Source of the DNA: Pseudomonas sp. B33.4
Lineage (GTDB): Bacteria > Pseudomonadota > Gammaproteobacteria > Pseudomonadales > Pseudomonadaceae
Reading direction: 5' to 3'
DNA: 64,000 nucleotides
NCBI RefSeq assembly: GCF_034555375.1
Contig: NZ_CP140706.1
Span: 4,393,001-4,457,000, forward strand
Made by a program: the position numbers and the translations under genes. Shown here piece by piece: positions 16,334 through 25,939 of the stretch. The first letter of the stretch is position 1. Each line of letters opens with the position of its first letter. Under the pieces are notes generated by a model. The model did not search any database. It was not told the origin of the DNA and was given only the letters and a program-made list of their open reading frames with translations.

Positions 16334-19300
16334 TCAGCCTCTGTCGTCAATCCCCGCTTGCAGTGACTGGCCGTCCAGATGCCCGCTCAGCGTGACGGGG
16401 CCGACCTTCAGGTTGCCGTTTTCAAGGGAAACCTTCGGTGCGTTTTCTTCCTTCTTCTGTGGCAGGTCCAACCCGGCCTTCACACTGTAATCGAGGTTGC
16501 TCAGGTCAGTGCTGACGACCTTCGAGCCCCCCAGATCAATCTTGCCCTCAGTCGCCGAAATCCGCGCGCCAGTCAATTGCGTGCCACCGCCAACCGCGAG
16601 GTGTACACCTTGGCTGGCACTGATCGCGGACGCCTGCGCAACGCTGTCCTTGTGCGCATACTCACCCTGCGCGTTCAGCGTCGGCTTGTAGTCGATGCCG
16701 GCGATTTTTTCCTTGTCGCTCGGGGGATTTTTCTTCGCGGTCAGACCCAGATCGACATCGACCTTGGCATGGTTGCTCGAGTCCTGACGGCTTTCAACGG
16801 TCAGATCACCTGCGACCTTGCCGCTGACAGTTTTCGCGTCGATCCGCGCACCCGCCAGCTGTGCATTACCACCGCTGTTCAACACCACGCTGTCAGCCTT
16901 GATCTGACTGTTCTGCTGGGTGCTGCCCTGCAAGTAATCCACGCCCACCTTGGCCCCGGCATTGAAACCGTGGTCGCTGCTGGCCTTTTCATCGGCGGCG
17001 GTCGGGGTTTTGCTGCTCAGGTTGCCGCCGGCATTCAGCGCGACATTCCAGTTATTGCGATTGTCGGTGGACTGCGCCGACTCCTGCACATAACCACCCT
17101 TCTGCGCATCGATGCTGACGTTCGGCGCGCTGACCTGGCTGCCTTGCAGGTGAATCGAATCACCGCTCATGACAATGCCGTTCTGGCTGTTGAGTTGGCC
17201 ACCGGAGAGGGTTTTCGAATCTTCGTTGACCCGACCGATATTGAAGTTGCCACTCAGATTGCCGCCCTGATCACGGCTCTTCTCGCTGCTGGTTTTACTG
17301 CCGCCGCCCTTCAAGCCACCGCCGAGATTGCTGCCGGTGGCGGTGTGAGTGTTGGTTGCGGCTTGCAGATCGAGCTTGCCGTCGGCGTGCAGATCGATGG
17401 CGCCAGCGCTGTCGATCTTGCTGCCTTGCTGGACTTGATTGCCGCCGCTGCTGAGTTGCACCGGACCGTTGCCGTTGATGCTCGCCACATGGGCCTGGGT
17501 GTCAGTGGTGTGCTTGCCGGTGTGATCAAGCTGGAACCCGGCGCCGAGATCAACATTGGTGCCATCGGTGCCCGGCAAGGTGCCGACCGTCAACGAGCCA
17601 TTGCCGCGCAAGCTGCTGTCGTTGCTGTGCTGGTGGTCGTTGGCCTGATTCAGCGCCAGATCACCGCCAGTCTTGATGCTCACAGCGCCCTGCCCGCCGT
17701 CGAAACGGCTGCCTTCGAACTGCGCATCGCCGCCGACCTTGATGTTTACACCCTGGCTGCCGGCATAAGCGCCGACCACGGCGCTGGAGTTGTCCTTGCT
17801 CGAGGCACTGCTGCCACCCGCGCCGCTGCCGGCGACGTTCACGTCTTCACCGGTCTTGGTGTAGACGCGCACATCGACCTTGGCATCCACCGCGTTGGCG
17901 CTGCTGCTGTGTGTGTTGCTGGCAGCATCGGCAAGCAGTTGCTCAGCGCTGATGTTCACTTGGCCGGCGCTGGCGTTGTATTGCGTGCCTTGGTCGTGCA
18001 GCGTGCCAGTGGTTTTCACATCGACATTGCCGCCGTCAAAACGGCTGACCACAGCATTGTTGTTTTGCTCGGTTTTGCTGGCGCTGCCGTGACCGACCGC
18101 AACGTCGATACCGACATTCGGCTGACCGAGATTGGCCAGCGAGTCCTTGTCCGGCACCTTGCCGTTGAGCACGTCCTTGACCGCGCCAGCGATCGGCCGG
18201 GCGATGTCCTTGTACTCGACATTGGCGCCGATGTCCGCCGACCAGTTGCTCTCGTTATGTGTGCTGCTGTCAGTGTTGCTGGCGGCGCGATTGTCGATCT
18301 CGTTGGTGGCGACATTCAGACCGTTGCCAGCCTTGAGTTGCGCACCTTCAGTGGCGAGTTTGTAGGCATTGATGGTCAAGCCGCCGCTGCTCTGCACACT
18401 CGTGGTCTGTGCGGTGGTTTTGCTGGTCGAATCCTGCGCCGTGCTGTGGGCGAAATCGACGCCGCTGCCGGCACGGTCGAGGCCACCGGTGGAGTAGAAA
18501 CCACCGCCAGTGCTGGACGTATCGGAAGAAGTTTTGTGGCTGTCTGCTTCGGCCAGCAACGACACGTTTTGGCCGCTCAACGTGGTGTCGCCTGCGGTGG
18601 ACTTCACCTCTGCGCCTTTGAGCGTGACGTCACCGCCCGCCTTCACCTGCACGCTGCCGCCGCTGAGGCTGGAGCCTTGCTGAGTGACATCGTTGCTGGT
18701 GACGGTTTGCTGTTTGCCTTGGTAGTGAATCCCGGCGCGATACTGCTCCGGCGTCTGCTCTTTGGCGTACGCATCGAAGCCACGGGTGTGCGTGGTATCA
18801 GTGCTGTCGTGAGTGTTCTGCGCAGAATGCACATTGATGTCGCCCGCTGCATCGGCGGTCAACGCACCGTCTGCCTTGACCGTCGAACCGGCTACTTCAA
18901 TATCCTTGGCACTCTTGAGCTTGAGGTTGCTGTCCGACACCAGTTCGCTGCGCACGGTGTTGCTGTCTCGGCTGTTCTGCCGCGACTCGTCCTTGCTGAT
19001 GCCGAAGAACTTGCTGTCCTTGTCGTGGTTGTTGCTGTGCGAGGTGTCCTGCACGCCATCGATGACCAGCGAACCTTTATCGCTGATCACGCTGGCGTCG
19101 GTGCCGCCGCGCACCTGGCTGCCGCTGATGCGCACATCGTCAGCCTTGACGATCAACTTGCCGCTGGCGTTGACCTTGCTGCCCTGATGTTGAGTCTTGC
19201 CCTTGTCGGCATCGCCGGTCTTGCCGAAGAAACCACCGCCAACCAAGTCACCGGAGTAACGGTTGTCGCTGCTGCGATTGGTGTGCGTGGCGGTGGTGAT

Positions 19301-20803
19301 TTCCACCTGTTTGCCGGCCAGTTGCACATCGCCGGCACTGCTCAGCTCGGCGCCTTCGGCGCGCAACAACGCGGCGGTTTGCAGGGCGATATTGCCGGCC
19401 TTCAACTGGCTGGTGACGCTGCGCTGCTCTTCGCTGCTGCTGTTCCAGTCGGCTTTCCACAGGTGCTTGCGGTGGTTGCCTTGATCAGTCTGCGTATGGC
19501 TTTCAGTGGCGGCGCTCAGGCGCATATCGCCGCCGCTTTGCACGTCGAGATGGTTCGCTGCTTCGACTTTGGCGGCTTTCAGTTCGGTGTCTTTGCCGGA
19601 CGACAACTTGACGTCGCGGCTGGCGATAATCTGGCTGCCGTGCTGGCGCGACTCACTGTCGGTCTGGGTACGATCGTAGGTTTCCCAGGTGATGCCGATG
19701 GTGCTGTTGTTCCAGTTTTCGCGCTTTTCCTGAAGCTTGCGGCTTTCGACCGTGGACAGGGTCAGATTGCGTTTCGCGTCGACGGTGACGTCGCGACCGC
19801 TAACGTCAGTGGCAGCCAGATTCAGATCCTTGCCGCTGTGCAAAGCGACATCGCCCTGGCTGCTGCGGATACCGGCACGGGTTACATCGACGCTGTTGGC
19901 AACCGCTTCACCGCTGACACTGAGGTCACCGGCGGAACGAATCTGCACGCCGTCACGCCCGGCCACTTGCACTGCGCCAACCCGCACGCCTGCCCCTTCG
20001 GCGGTGCTGACAATGTTGATGCGTCCGGCCTGCATCGCGCCGAACAGGCTGGCATCGATGCGTTGATCGCCAGTGTTTCCCGCCGGATCAACAGTGTTCA
20101 CTTGGCCGCTGGCGTAGTCGACCTGATTGCGCCCGACCGTGAGGTTCAACTGATCGCGCGCAGTGATCGCGCCCTGACTGTCGATACGCGGCGCGATCAG
20201 GTTGATCGAACCTTCGCCGTTACGCAGGCCACCGCTGTGAATCTGCAACTGACCGCTAGCGTCGCGGCTGTTCAGGCTTTGCAGTTTGCCGTCATTCAAC
20301 TCCGGGCGACCGACGACCAGATTGGCGTTCGGCGTGTTGATGAAACTGCCGCCATTGACCGAAATGCCGTTAGGGTTGGCCAGCACGTAATCGGCAGGCC
20401 GGCCGAAGATCTCCTGCGCGCCGTTGATGGCCGACGGATTGCGGCTGATCACTTCGTTGAGGATCACGCTCGCGGCCTGACCTTGCAGTTGCGGGTTGGC
20501 TGCCAGTTGCCCGGCCAGTTGCGATTGGCCGGCCTGCAAGGCGTTGTTCAGCACCAGGCCCTGACGGTCGACGTTGTAGTCGAGGAACTGGTTGTGCGAC
20601 AGGCCCGAACCGTTGGGCGCGACGATGTTGACGATGGGCACACCGCCCTGGGTCTGCAATTGCGCGGTGCCGCCGGGTCCCGGCGCGACCACGACGCCGC
20701 CGGCGAGCGCGCTCGGCAGGTGCACGGCGAAGAACAGGCTGGCAATCGCCCAGCGCAATTTACCCCGAGGGGAAAGATGAAATGCAAAAGTGTGTGCTGG
20801 CAT
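16334..20803 (-). CDS. TpsA-type filamentous hemagglutinin-like exoprotein
   Basis: A 1489-residue secreted protein. After a signal peptide with the hydrophobic core ASLFFAVHLPSALA comes a TPS secretion domain of about 250 residues containing NQFLDYNVDRQGLVLNN and the conserved VLANPNGISVNGG. The rest is Ser/Thr/Asn/Gly-rich beta-helix repeats with many ASGKL and SGGNV-like strands. The start at 20803 has GGAGACG at 7-nt spacing. It is short for the family, which often reaches 3000 residues or more, and it ends in repeat-like sequence without a recognisable toxin tip. The TpsB partner lies immediately upstream. An adhesin role fits better than contact-dependent inhibition. Confidence 0.88.
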   Translation of the reverse strand: MPAHTFAFHLSPRGKLRWAIASLFFAVHLPSALAGGVVVAPGPGGTAQLQTQGGVPIVNIVAPNGSGLSHNQFLDYNVDRQGLVLNNALQAGQSQLAGQLAANPQLQGQAASVILNEVISRNPSAINGAQEIFGRPADYVLANPNGISVNGGSFINTPNANLVVGRPELNDGKLQSLNSRDASGQLQIHSGGLRNGEGSINLIAPRIDSQGAITARDQLNLTVGRNQVDYASGQVNTVDPAGNTGDQRIDASLFGAMQAGRINIVSTAEGAGVRVGAVQVAGRDGVQIRSAGDLSVSGEAVANSVDVTRAGIRSSQGDVALHSGKDLNLAATDVSGRDVTVDAKRNLTLSTVESRKLQEKRENWNNSTIGITWETYDRTQTDSESRQHGSQIIASRDVKLSSGKDTELKAAKVEAANHLDVQSGGDMRLSAATESHTQTDQGNHRKHLWKADWNSSSEEQRSVTSQLKAGNIALQTAALLRAEGAELSSAGDVQLAGKQVEITTATHTNRSSDNRYSGDLVGGGFFGKTGDADKGKTQHQGSKVNASGKLIVKADDVRISGSQVRGGTDASVISDKGSLVIDGVQDTSHSNNHDKDSKFFGISKDESRQNSRDSNTVRSELVSDSNLKLKSAKDIEVAGSTVKADGALTADAAGDINVHSAQNTHDSTDTTHTRGFDAYAKEQTPEQYRAGIHYQGKQQTVTSNDVTQQGSSLSGGSVQVKAGGDVTLKGAEVKSTAGDTTLSGQNVSLLAEADSHKTSSDTSSTGGGFYSTGGLDRAGSGVDFAHSTAQDSTSKTTAQTTSVQSSGGLTINAYKLATEGAQLKAGNGLNVATNEIDNRAASNTDSSTHNESNWSADIGANVEYKDIARPIAGAVKDVLNGKVPDKDSLANLGQPNVGIDVAVGHGSASKTEQNNNAVVSRFDGGNVDVKTTGTLHDQGTQYNASAGQVNISAEQLLADAASNTHSSSANAVDAKVDVRVYTKTGEDVNVAGSGAGGSSASSKDNSSAVVGAYAGSQGVNIKVGGDAQFEGSRFDGGQGAVSIKTGGDLALNQANDHQHSNDSSLRGNGSLTVGTLPGTDGTNVDLGAGFQLDHTGKHTTDTQAHVASINGNGPVQLSSGGNQVQQGSKIDSAGAIDLHADGKLDLQAATNTHTATGSNLGGGLKGGGSKTSSEKSRDQGGNLSGNFNIGRVNEDSKTLSGGQLNSQNGIVMSGDSIHLQGSQVSAPNVSIDAQKGGYVQESAQSTDNRNNWNVALNAGGNLSSKTPTAADEKASSDHGFNAGAKVGVDYLQGSTQQNSQIKADSVVLNSGGNAQLAGARIDAKTVSGKVAGDLTVESRQDSSNHAKVDVDLGLTAKKNPPSDKEKIAGIDYKPTLNAQGEYAHKDSVAQASAISASQGVHLAVGGGTQLTGARISATEGKIDLGGSKVVSTDLSNLDYSVKAGLDLPQKKEENAPKVSLENGNLKVGPVTLSGHLDGQSLQAGIDDRG

Positions 20804-20900
20804 AAAAACGTCTCCATGTGAGTACGGCATCACGTTGCGCGTTTAGTCTTGGCCGTGGCTGACGCGCTCAGATCCGACGGCTGTTGGTTCACTGCGTTGT

Positions 20901-22628
20901 TCAGATTTGCAGGCCGACTCGCATCAGCCATGTTTCCGGCTCATGTTGCAGACCGTTCGGGATGTTGAGAGCGCGTTGGTAATCGACGTCCACTTGCAGG
21001 TTCTTCCAGCCCAGATTCACACCGACACTGGCGCCACTCAGGCGTTGGCCCTGCGCGCCGTGATCGGCTTTGATCCAGCCATGGTCGAGGCCCACACGCG
21101 GGGTGATCAGCAGCGGCCATTCGCTGCGCAGCGGCAGGCGCAAGGTGTTGCGCCAGATCGCGCCGCTGGCGCCGGAGGCACTGCTGACCCGGTAGCCGCG
21201 TACCGCCGAATCGTCGGTGCCGAGCAACTGTTCGATCGCCGGCAACGGGTCCGGGCTGTACTGCACATTGAGCTGGCTCTGCCACTGCCAGGTCTGCGCA
21301 CCGAACTGACCGTTGCGCCATTGGCTAAGGCCGGCGCGGTACTTGCGGAACTGCGCCTTGGGCAGATTATTGATCTGCTGTTGTGAATCGTCATCGGCAC
21401 CAAACCACCGCAGGCCCTGGGCGTAATTGACGTCGAGGTTCCACACCGCGCGGTCGAGCCAGAACAGATTGAGTCCGGCTTCGGCCACCGTTAGCGTCGG
21501 GCTCTGAATGCCGAGGCGAACGTCTTGCAGATAGCTGTCGACATCCTTGTGCGCCAGTTGCAGGTTGGCACTGAGCTGCCGGCTCTGGTCGCGCCACAAC
21601 ACGCGGTCGGCGCGCAGGCTGACCTGGTCGGTGATGCCAGTGCTGTGAAAGGTCACGCTGGGCAGTTTGAACGGCGCGCGATATTCGGCGTGGCTGGCGA
21701 ACACGCTGTAGGTCCAGTAGCCGTAGGGGATTGCGTAATACAGGCTGGCGTTGCGGCTGTAGCGGTCGCCCTGATTGAGCGTGTCGCTGGCGCTGAGGCT
21801 CAACAGGTCGTTGAGTTGCAGCGGGCTGTCGAGGCTCAGGCTGACGGTGTCGCGATCACGTCCGGTGCTAGCGCTGCCGAGGTTGTCGATCCCCGCATTC
21901 AGCGCCCAGCGCGAATGCGTCGATGTGCGCGAACGCAGGATGATTCGCGAGGCGCCGGGCTGGCTGCCGGGGGCGATGTCGGCGGTGAGATCGATCGAGC
22001 GCAGGCGATTCAACTGGTCCAGACCCTGCTCCAGATCGCGCAGGTTCAGCGGCTCGCCGAGCATGTTCGGAAAAGCACCGCCCAATGAAACCGGCAAGCT
22101 CTGATCCGCCAGTTCAATGGACTCGATGTAGCCTTCGTCAACACCGATATCCAGCGACTGCCCCGCTGCCGGTGCGCTGACCAGATAAGGCCGGCTGGCG
22201 ATGTAGCCCTTGTCGACGTAGATCGCGGTGATGGTCGCCAGCAGATGATTGATCTGGCCGACGCCCATGCACGGCGCCAGCAGCGGTTTGATCCGCGCAT
22301 TGAGCTTGTCGCTGTCGATCAGCGTGACGCCGCCAATGCGCGTGCCGCTCAACGGCCAGCAACGTTCATCGGGGGTGACGGTTGGCGGAATGGCCGGAGT
22401 GACCGGCACCGGACCGAACGCGCCGCGCTGCAGTTGCCGTTTTCTCTGCTCAAGTTGCAACTGTTGCAGATCGCGTTGCTGCTGTTGCTGCTGGCGCAGC
22501 ACTTCCTGGCCCGGCGCGACAGGTTCGGCAGCTTCGATCGAGGAGGCACAGACACTCAACACAAAGGCCGACAACAGCGGGCAACGCGTGGAACGACGAC
22601 GAAAAACAGCGCAAAACGAAAACGGCAC
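20901..22628 (-). CDS. TpsB/ShlB-FhaC type outer-membrane transporter
   Basis: A 575-residue Omp85-superfamily pore for the downstream TpsA protein. A signal peptide (LLSAFVLSVCASSIEAA) is followed by a Gln-rich segment, two POTRA domains (for example IDSDKLNARIKPLLAPCMG) and a C-terminal beta-barrel ending in an aromatic/Ile-rich strand (WLMRVGLQI). The conserved barrel motif region includes STGRDRDTVSLSLDSPL and VRGYRVSSASG. The start is GTG at 22628 with AAGGATG upstream. The 97-bp gap to tpsA suggests one transcript. Confidence 0.9.
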   Translation of the reverse strand: MPFSFCAVFRRRSTRCPLLSAFVLSVCASSIEAAEPVAPGQEVLRQQQQQQRDLQQLQLEQRKRQLQRGAFGPVPVTPAIPPTVTPDERCWPLSGTRIGGVTLIDSDKLNARIKPLLAPCMGVGQINHLLATITAIYVDKGYIASRPYLVSAPAAGQSLDIGVDEGYIESIELADQSLPVSLGGAFPNMLGEPLNLRDLEQGLDQLNRLRSIDLTADIAPGSQPGASRIILRSRTSTHSRWALNAGIDNLGSASTGRDRDTVSLSLDSPLQLNDLLSLSASDTLNQGDRYSRNASLYYAIPYGYWTYSVFASHAEYRAPFKLPSVTFHSTGITDQVSLRADRVLWRDQSRQLSANLQLAHKDVDSYLQDVRLGIQSPTLTVAEAGLNLFWLDRAVWNLDVNYAQGLRWFGADDDSQQQINNLPKAQFRKYRAGLSQWRNGQFGAQTWQWQSQLNVQYSPDPLPAIEQLLGTDDSAVRGYRVSSASGASGAIWRNTLRLPLRSEWPLLITPRVGLDHGWIKADHGAQGQRLSGASVGVNLGWKNLQVDVDYQRALNIPNGLQHEPETWLMRVGLQI

Positions 22629-22736
22629 GCAACATCCTTGCGATCATAAAATGGCGTAATGCCATGTCATCAATGATCGTGATAGTCGGAGCCCTCCTAC
22701 ACAAATGCAAGACGCTTCCTACAACGCTTACATTTC

Positions 22737-23870
22737 TTAAACAATTGCTTTGCCTGGCTTTATTGTCAGTAGCAAGGCCACGGCGCTGCACGTTATCAGG
22801 GTTTCCCCGAGGGCTTGAAACCAGCCCGCGAGCATCAGGGCTGCACCAATCAGCAGGTAATACATCAAGCCCAATAACGCCCCGGCGGTGCCCAGCCGAT
22901 CAGCGTAATCGGCCAGTGCCGAACCGAGTACGTTGGGGATCGCCAAGCCAAACGCCAACACCACCAACAGCATTGGCAGGACGAACGCAACACTGTCTTG
23001 CAGCGACCACACGCCCATACCGCCCAACAATGCGATGCCACCCGCAAGCCGAACCAACTGCAATGCCTTGAACCCGGCTGTCAATAAACGCCGGTTGAGG
23101 CATGCTCCAAAACCTGAGCCCAACGCGAGGATCACGCCGCTGTAACCGAACACTCTGGCGTCCACCCCCAGCCGCTGAAATATGAACGGCGCGAGGCTGT
23201 AATAACTGAACAACGCCACATTGAACGAAGCGATCCACAGCGCCGAGCGCCAGATTCCCGGGTCACGCAGCATGCGCCCGAAGGTTTCAAACAAACCGAC
23301 ATGTCCGGTTGACACTGTCCGGGTTTCCGCCAGGATGTACCAACTGCATAGCCATAACAGCGTTGCCAGCAACAGCAACGCAGCAAGCACACCGCGATAA
23401 CCGAAGACCTGAACCAGACTGGCGCCAGTGAACAGGCCGATCGCCGGGCTGGCCGCCAGCGCGATACCCACCAGGGAAAACACCTGCGCCAGTTCTGTGC
23501 CTTTGAAGCGGTCGCGCAACACGGTCTGCGTGACCACCGAGCCCACTGCCGCACCGAAAGCCGCCAGCATCTGCGCCAGTAACAAGCCGTTGAAACTGCT
23601 GACCCGCAGGCCAAACAGCGTGGCAGCGGCGTAGATCGCCAGACCGGCGAGCATCGTCGGGCGTCGACCGATGCGATCACACAAGCGTCCCCACACCACC
23701 ACCCCGACGGCAAACGAGAGGAAATACACGGATAACGTCTGCACCGCTGCTTGCGGGCCGACGTTGAACACACGCCCGATATCACCGAGCGCCGGGCTGT
23801 ACAGGGTTTGCGCGATCTGCGGAAACATCAGCAACGCAATCGCCAGCCACAGGAAATTTCTATGGTTCAT
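22737..23870 (-). CDS. MFS drug-resistance transporter, Bcr/CflA-like
   Basis: A 377-residue DHA1-type transporter with about 12 membrane segments. Visible markers are LYSPALGDIGRVF in helix 1, the loop 2-3 motif WGRLCDRIGRRPTML and the helix 5 motif region GIALAASPAIGLFTGA. The start at 23870 has GAGGAG 9 nt upstream. A divergent AraC-type regulator starts 44 bp away, the usual layout for a regulated efflux gene. The substrate is unknown. Confidence 0.85.
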   Translation of the reverse strand: MNHRNFLWLAIALLMFPQIAQTLYSPALGDIGRVFNVGPQAAVQTLSVYFLSFAVGVVVWGRLCDRIGRRPTMLAGLAIYAAATLFGLRVSSFNGLLLAQMLAAFGAAVGSVVTQTVLRDRFKGTELAQVFSLVGIALAASPAIGLFTGASLVQVFGYRGVLAALLLLATLLWLCSWYILAETRTVSTGHVGLFETFGRMLRDPGIWRSALWIASFNVALFSYYSLAPFIFQRLGVDARVFGYSGVILALGSGFGACLNRRLLTAGFKALQLVRLAGGIALLGGMGVWSLQDSVAFVLPMLLVVLAFGLAIPNVLGSALADYADRLGTAGALLGLMYYLLIGAALMLAGWFQALGETLITCSAVALLLTIKPGKAIV

Positions 23871-23878
23871 TCTTCATC

Positions 23879-23904
23879 ACTCCTCGCAAAAGCCGCCGAG
23901 GAGT
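23879..23904. repeat. Inverted repeat spanning both divergent ribosome sites
   Basis: A perfect 8-bp inverted repeat (ACTCCTCG / CGAGGAGT) with a 10-bp spacer. The left arm, read on the minus strand, supplies the ribosome site of the MFS gene; the right arm supplies that of the AraC-type gene. Confidence 0.7.
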
Positions 23905-23914
23905 TTAAGAATCG

Positions 23915-24733
23915 GTGAGTGACGTATTATCGGAACCCTGCCAACTAATCGCTGAAATCGGACAACCCATGGCTTGGCTCGACGCCCACACAACATTTGA
24001 CGCTGATCGCTTTCCCGCACCAGTGATTGGTATCGCCTCGACCTTGGGCGATCACGACTCCGGTCTGCACCGTCATCAACGCGGGCAGCTGCTGTACACG
24101 CGACGAGGCTGCACACGGATTACCCTCGCGCAGCAACTGTGTCTGCTACCGCCGTCGCGGGCGGCGTGGATTCCGCCGGGGATCAGCCATCGAGCGGTGA
24201 TGCAGCAGAGTGTCGATTACCGTTCGATCTACCTGACCGCCGAACTGTGCGCCGAACTGCCGCAGCAGGTCTGCGTGATTGAGGTCAGCCCGTTGTTGCG
24301 TGCGGTGCTGGAACCGATGGCGCGGGCCGATTTCGCCACCGATTGGCAGCAGGGCAAATTCGTCCACCTGCTTAGCCTTTGTCTGAGCGAAATCGCCGAA
24401 GCGGCGCAGCAACCAATGCTGTTGCCGTTACCTCGGGACAAGCGTTTGACGTCGTTGCTGAAAACGCCCGAACAACTGCCTCCGGAACTGCAAGTGCTGG
24501 AACAGCAGATCGGCGCCAGCAACCGTACCATCGGGCGGATCTTCCAGCGCGAAACCGGCATGAGTTATCAGCAATGGCGCCAGCAGTGGCGTCTGATGCG
24601 CGCCATGGAATTGCTCGCCACTGGGCGCAACATCAGCTATTGCACCTTTGAACTGGGTTTTGCCAGCGACAGCGCCTTCATCGCCTTCTTCAAATCCATG
24701 ACCGGCCGCACACCAGGCCACTGGCTCAAGTGA
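23915..24733 (+). CDS. AraC-family transcriptional regulator
   Basis: A 272-residue regulator with an N-terminal cupin-like domain (HRHQRGQLLYTRRGC and WIPPGISH, typical of the NimR-like group) and a C-terminal pair of helix-turn-helices (NRTIGRIFQRETGMSYQQWR and the recognition segment ELGFASDSAFIAFFK). The start is taken as GTG at 23915, 11 nt after GAGGAG; an ATG at 23969 is the alternative but lacks a ribosome site. It probably controls the adjacent MFS gene. Confidence 0.85.
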   Translation: MSDVLSEPCQLIAEIGQPMAWLDAHTTFDADRFPAPVIGIASTLGDHDSGLHRHQRGQLLYTRRGCTRITLAQQLCLLPPSRAAWIPPGISHRAVMQQSVDYRSIYLTAELCAELPQQVCVIEVSPLLRAVLEPMARADFATDWQQGKFVHLLSLCLSEIAEAAQQPMLLPLPRDKRLTSLLKTPEQLPPELQVLEQQIGASNRTIGRIFQRETGMSYQQWRQQWRLMRAMELLATGRNISYCTFELGFASDSAFIAFFKSMTGRTPGHWLK

Positions 24734-24786
24734 GCAACTGACGATCGGCGTCAGAAATCATTTGCGACTAAATATTACCTACGTCA

Positions 24787-24802
24787 TATTACAGCCGTAA
24801 TA
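24787..24802. promoter_or_regulatory. Palindromic operator candidate before the EmrA-like gene
   Basis: TATTAC-AGCC-GTAATA is a perfect 6-bp inverted repeat 28 bp upstream of the start codon, in a 96-bp spacer after the AraC gene. Its position suits a repressor site. No other regulator is adjacent. Confidence 0.4.
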
Positions 24803-24829
24803 ACGACCCGTTTACGCAGGTAACCCGCC

Positions 24830-25939
24830 ATGACCAGCATGCCCACCCTCGAACCTGTTGTGGTGAAGACCAAGCCGCCCCTGCTTAAACGCTTGCTGCT
24901 TCCTGGCGCAGTATTGCTCGCGCTGATCTTCGCCGGGGTCTACGCCGTACATTGGTGGGGCGCCGGGCGATTTCTTGAAGAAACCGACGATGCCTACATC
25001 GGTGGCGACGTCACGGTGATCGGGCCGAAAGTCGCCGGTTACATCGACGAAGTGCTGGTCAGCGACAACCAGCACGTCAAGGCCGGCGACGTGCTGATCC
25101 GCCTCGACGCCCGCGACTATCGCGCCAACCTGGCCAAAGCTGAAGGCGCCGTTGCTGCCGAAGAAGCGCTGCTGGCAAACCTCGACGCCACCGAACAGCT
25201 GCAACAAGCGGTGATCGGTCAGGCCCGCGCCGGCATCGATGCCGCCGGCGCAGAAACCGCGCGTTCGCGAGATGACAACGCGCGCTACAAACGCCTGGTG
25301 ACGACCAATGCCGTGTCGGTCGAAAGTGCGCAACGCGCCGATGCCACCTTCAAAACCGCGCAAGCCTTGAGCGCCCGCGCCCAAGCCGAACTGCTCGCCG
25401 CACAACGCCAACTCGCCGTGATCGATACACAAAAACAACAGGCCCGCGCCGCGCTCCAGCAAGCCCGCGCCGAACGTGATCTGGCGCAGTTGAACCTCGG
25501 CTACACCGAATTGCGCGCGCCGGTGGATGGCGTGATCGGCAACCGCCGCGCGCGGGTCGGCGCCTACGCCCAGGCCGGTTCCCAACAATTGTCCGTAGTG
25601 CCGGCGAGCGGCTTGTGGGTCGATGCCAATTTCAAGGAAGACCAATTGGCACGGATGAAACCCGGCCAACGCGTGAGCATTCGTGCCGACGTGCTTTCCG
25701 GCCAGGAATTCCACGGCCGCCTCGACAGCCTTGCCCCGGCGACCGGCTCGCAATTCAGTGTGCTGCCGCCGGAAAACGCTACCGGTAACTTCACCAAAAT
25801 CGTCCAGCGTGTGCCGGTGCGCATCCTCCTCGACCCGGCGGACGGCGTGCTCGGCCACTTGCGTCCGGGTCTGTCGGTAACGGCGGAAGTCGACACCCGC
25901 ACGCAACCTGAAACCAGCGCTGTGGCCGTCGCGCCATGA
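24830..25939 (+). CDS. HlyD/EmrA-type membrane fusion protein
   Basis: A 369-residue periplasmic adaptor. One N-terminal membrane segment (LLLPGAVLLALIFAGVYAV) is followed by a lipoyl half-motif (GPKVAGYIDEVLVSDNQHV), an Ala/Gln-rich alpha-helical hairpin (about 95-215) and the second half (LGYTELRAPVDGVIGNRRA). It would connect the inner-membrane pump encoded next to an outer-membrane channel. The stop overlaps the pump start as ATGA. Confidence 0.9.
   Translation: MTSMPTLEPVVVKTKPPLLKRLLLPGAVLLALIFAGVYAVHWWGAGRFLEETDDAYIGGDVTVIGPKVAGYIDEVLVSDNQHVKAGDVLIRLDARDYRANLAKAEGAVAAEEALLANLDATEQLQQAVIGQARAGIDAAGAETARSRDDNARYKRLVTTNAVSVESAQRADATFKTAQALSARAQAELLAAQRQLAVIDTQKQQARAALQQARAERDLAQLNLGYTELRAPVDGVIGNRRARVGAYAQAGSQQLSVVPASGLWVDANFKEDQLARMKPGQRVSIRADVLSGQEFHGRLDSLAPATGSQFSVLPPENATGNFTKIVQRVPVRILLDPADGVLGHLRPGLSVTAEVDTRTQPETSAVAVAP

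Noticed and set aside
16379..20821. A 1480-codon open frame on the plus strand, antisense to tpsA
   Set aside because: It mirrors the TpsA gene frame; G/C-rich repetitive coding often leaves the opposite strand open. It has no domain signature, whereas the minus strand has a signal peptide, TPS domain and ribosome site.
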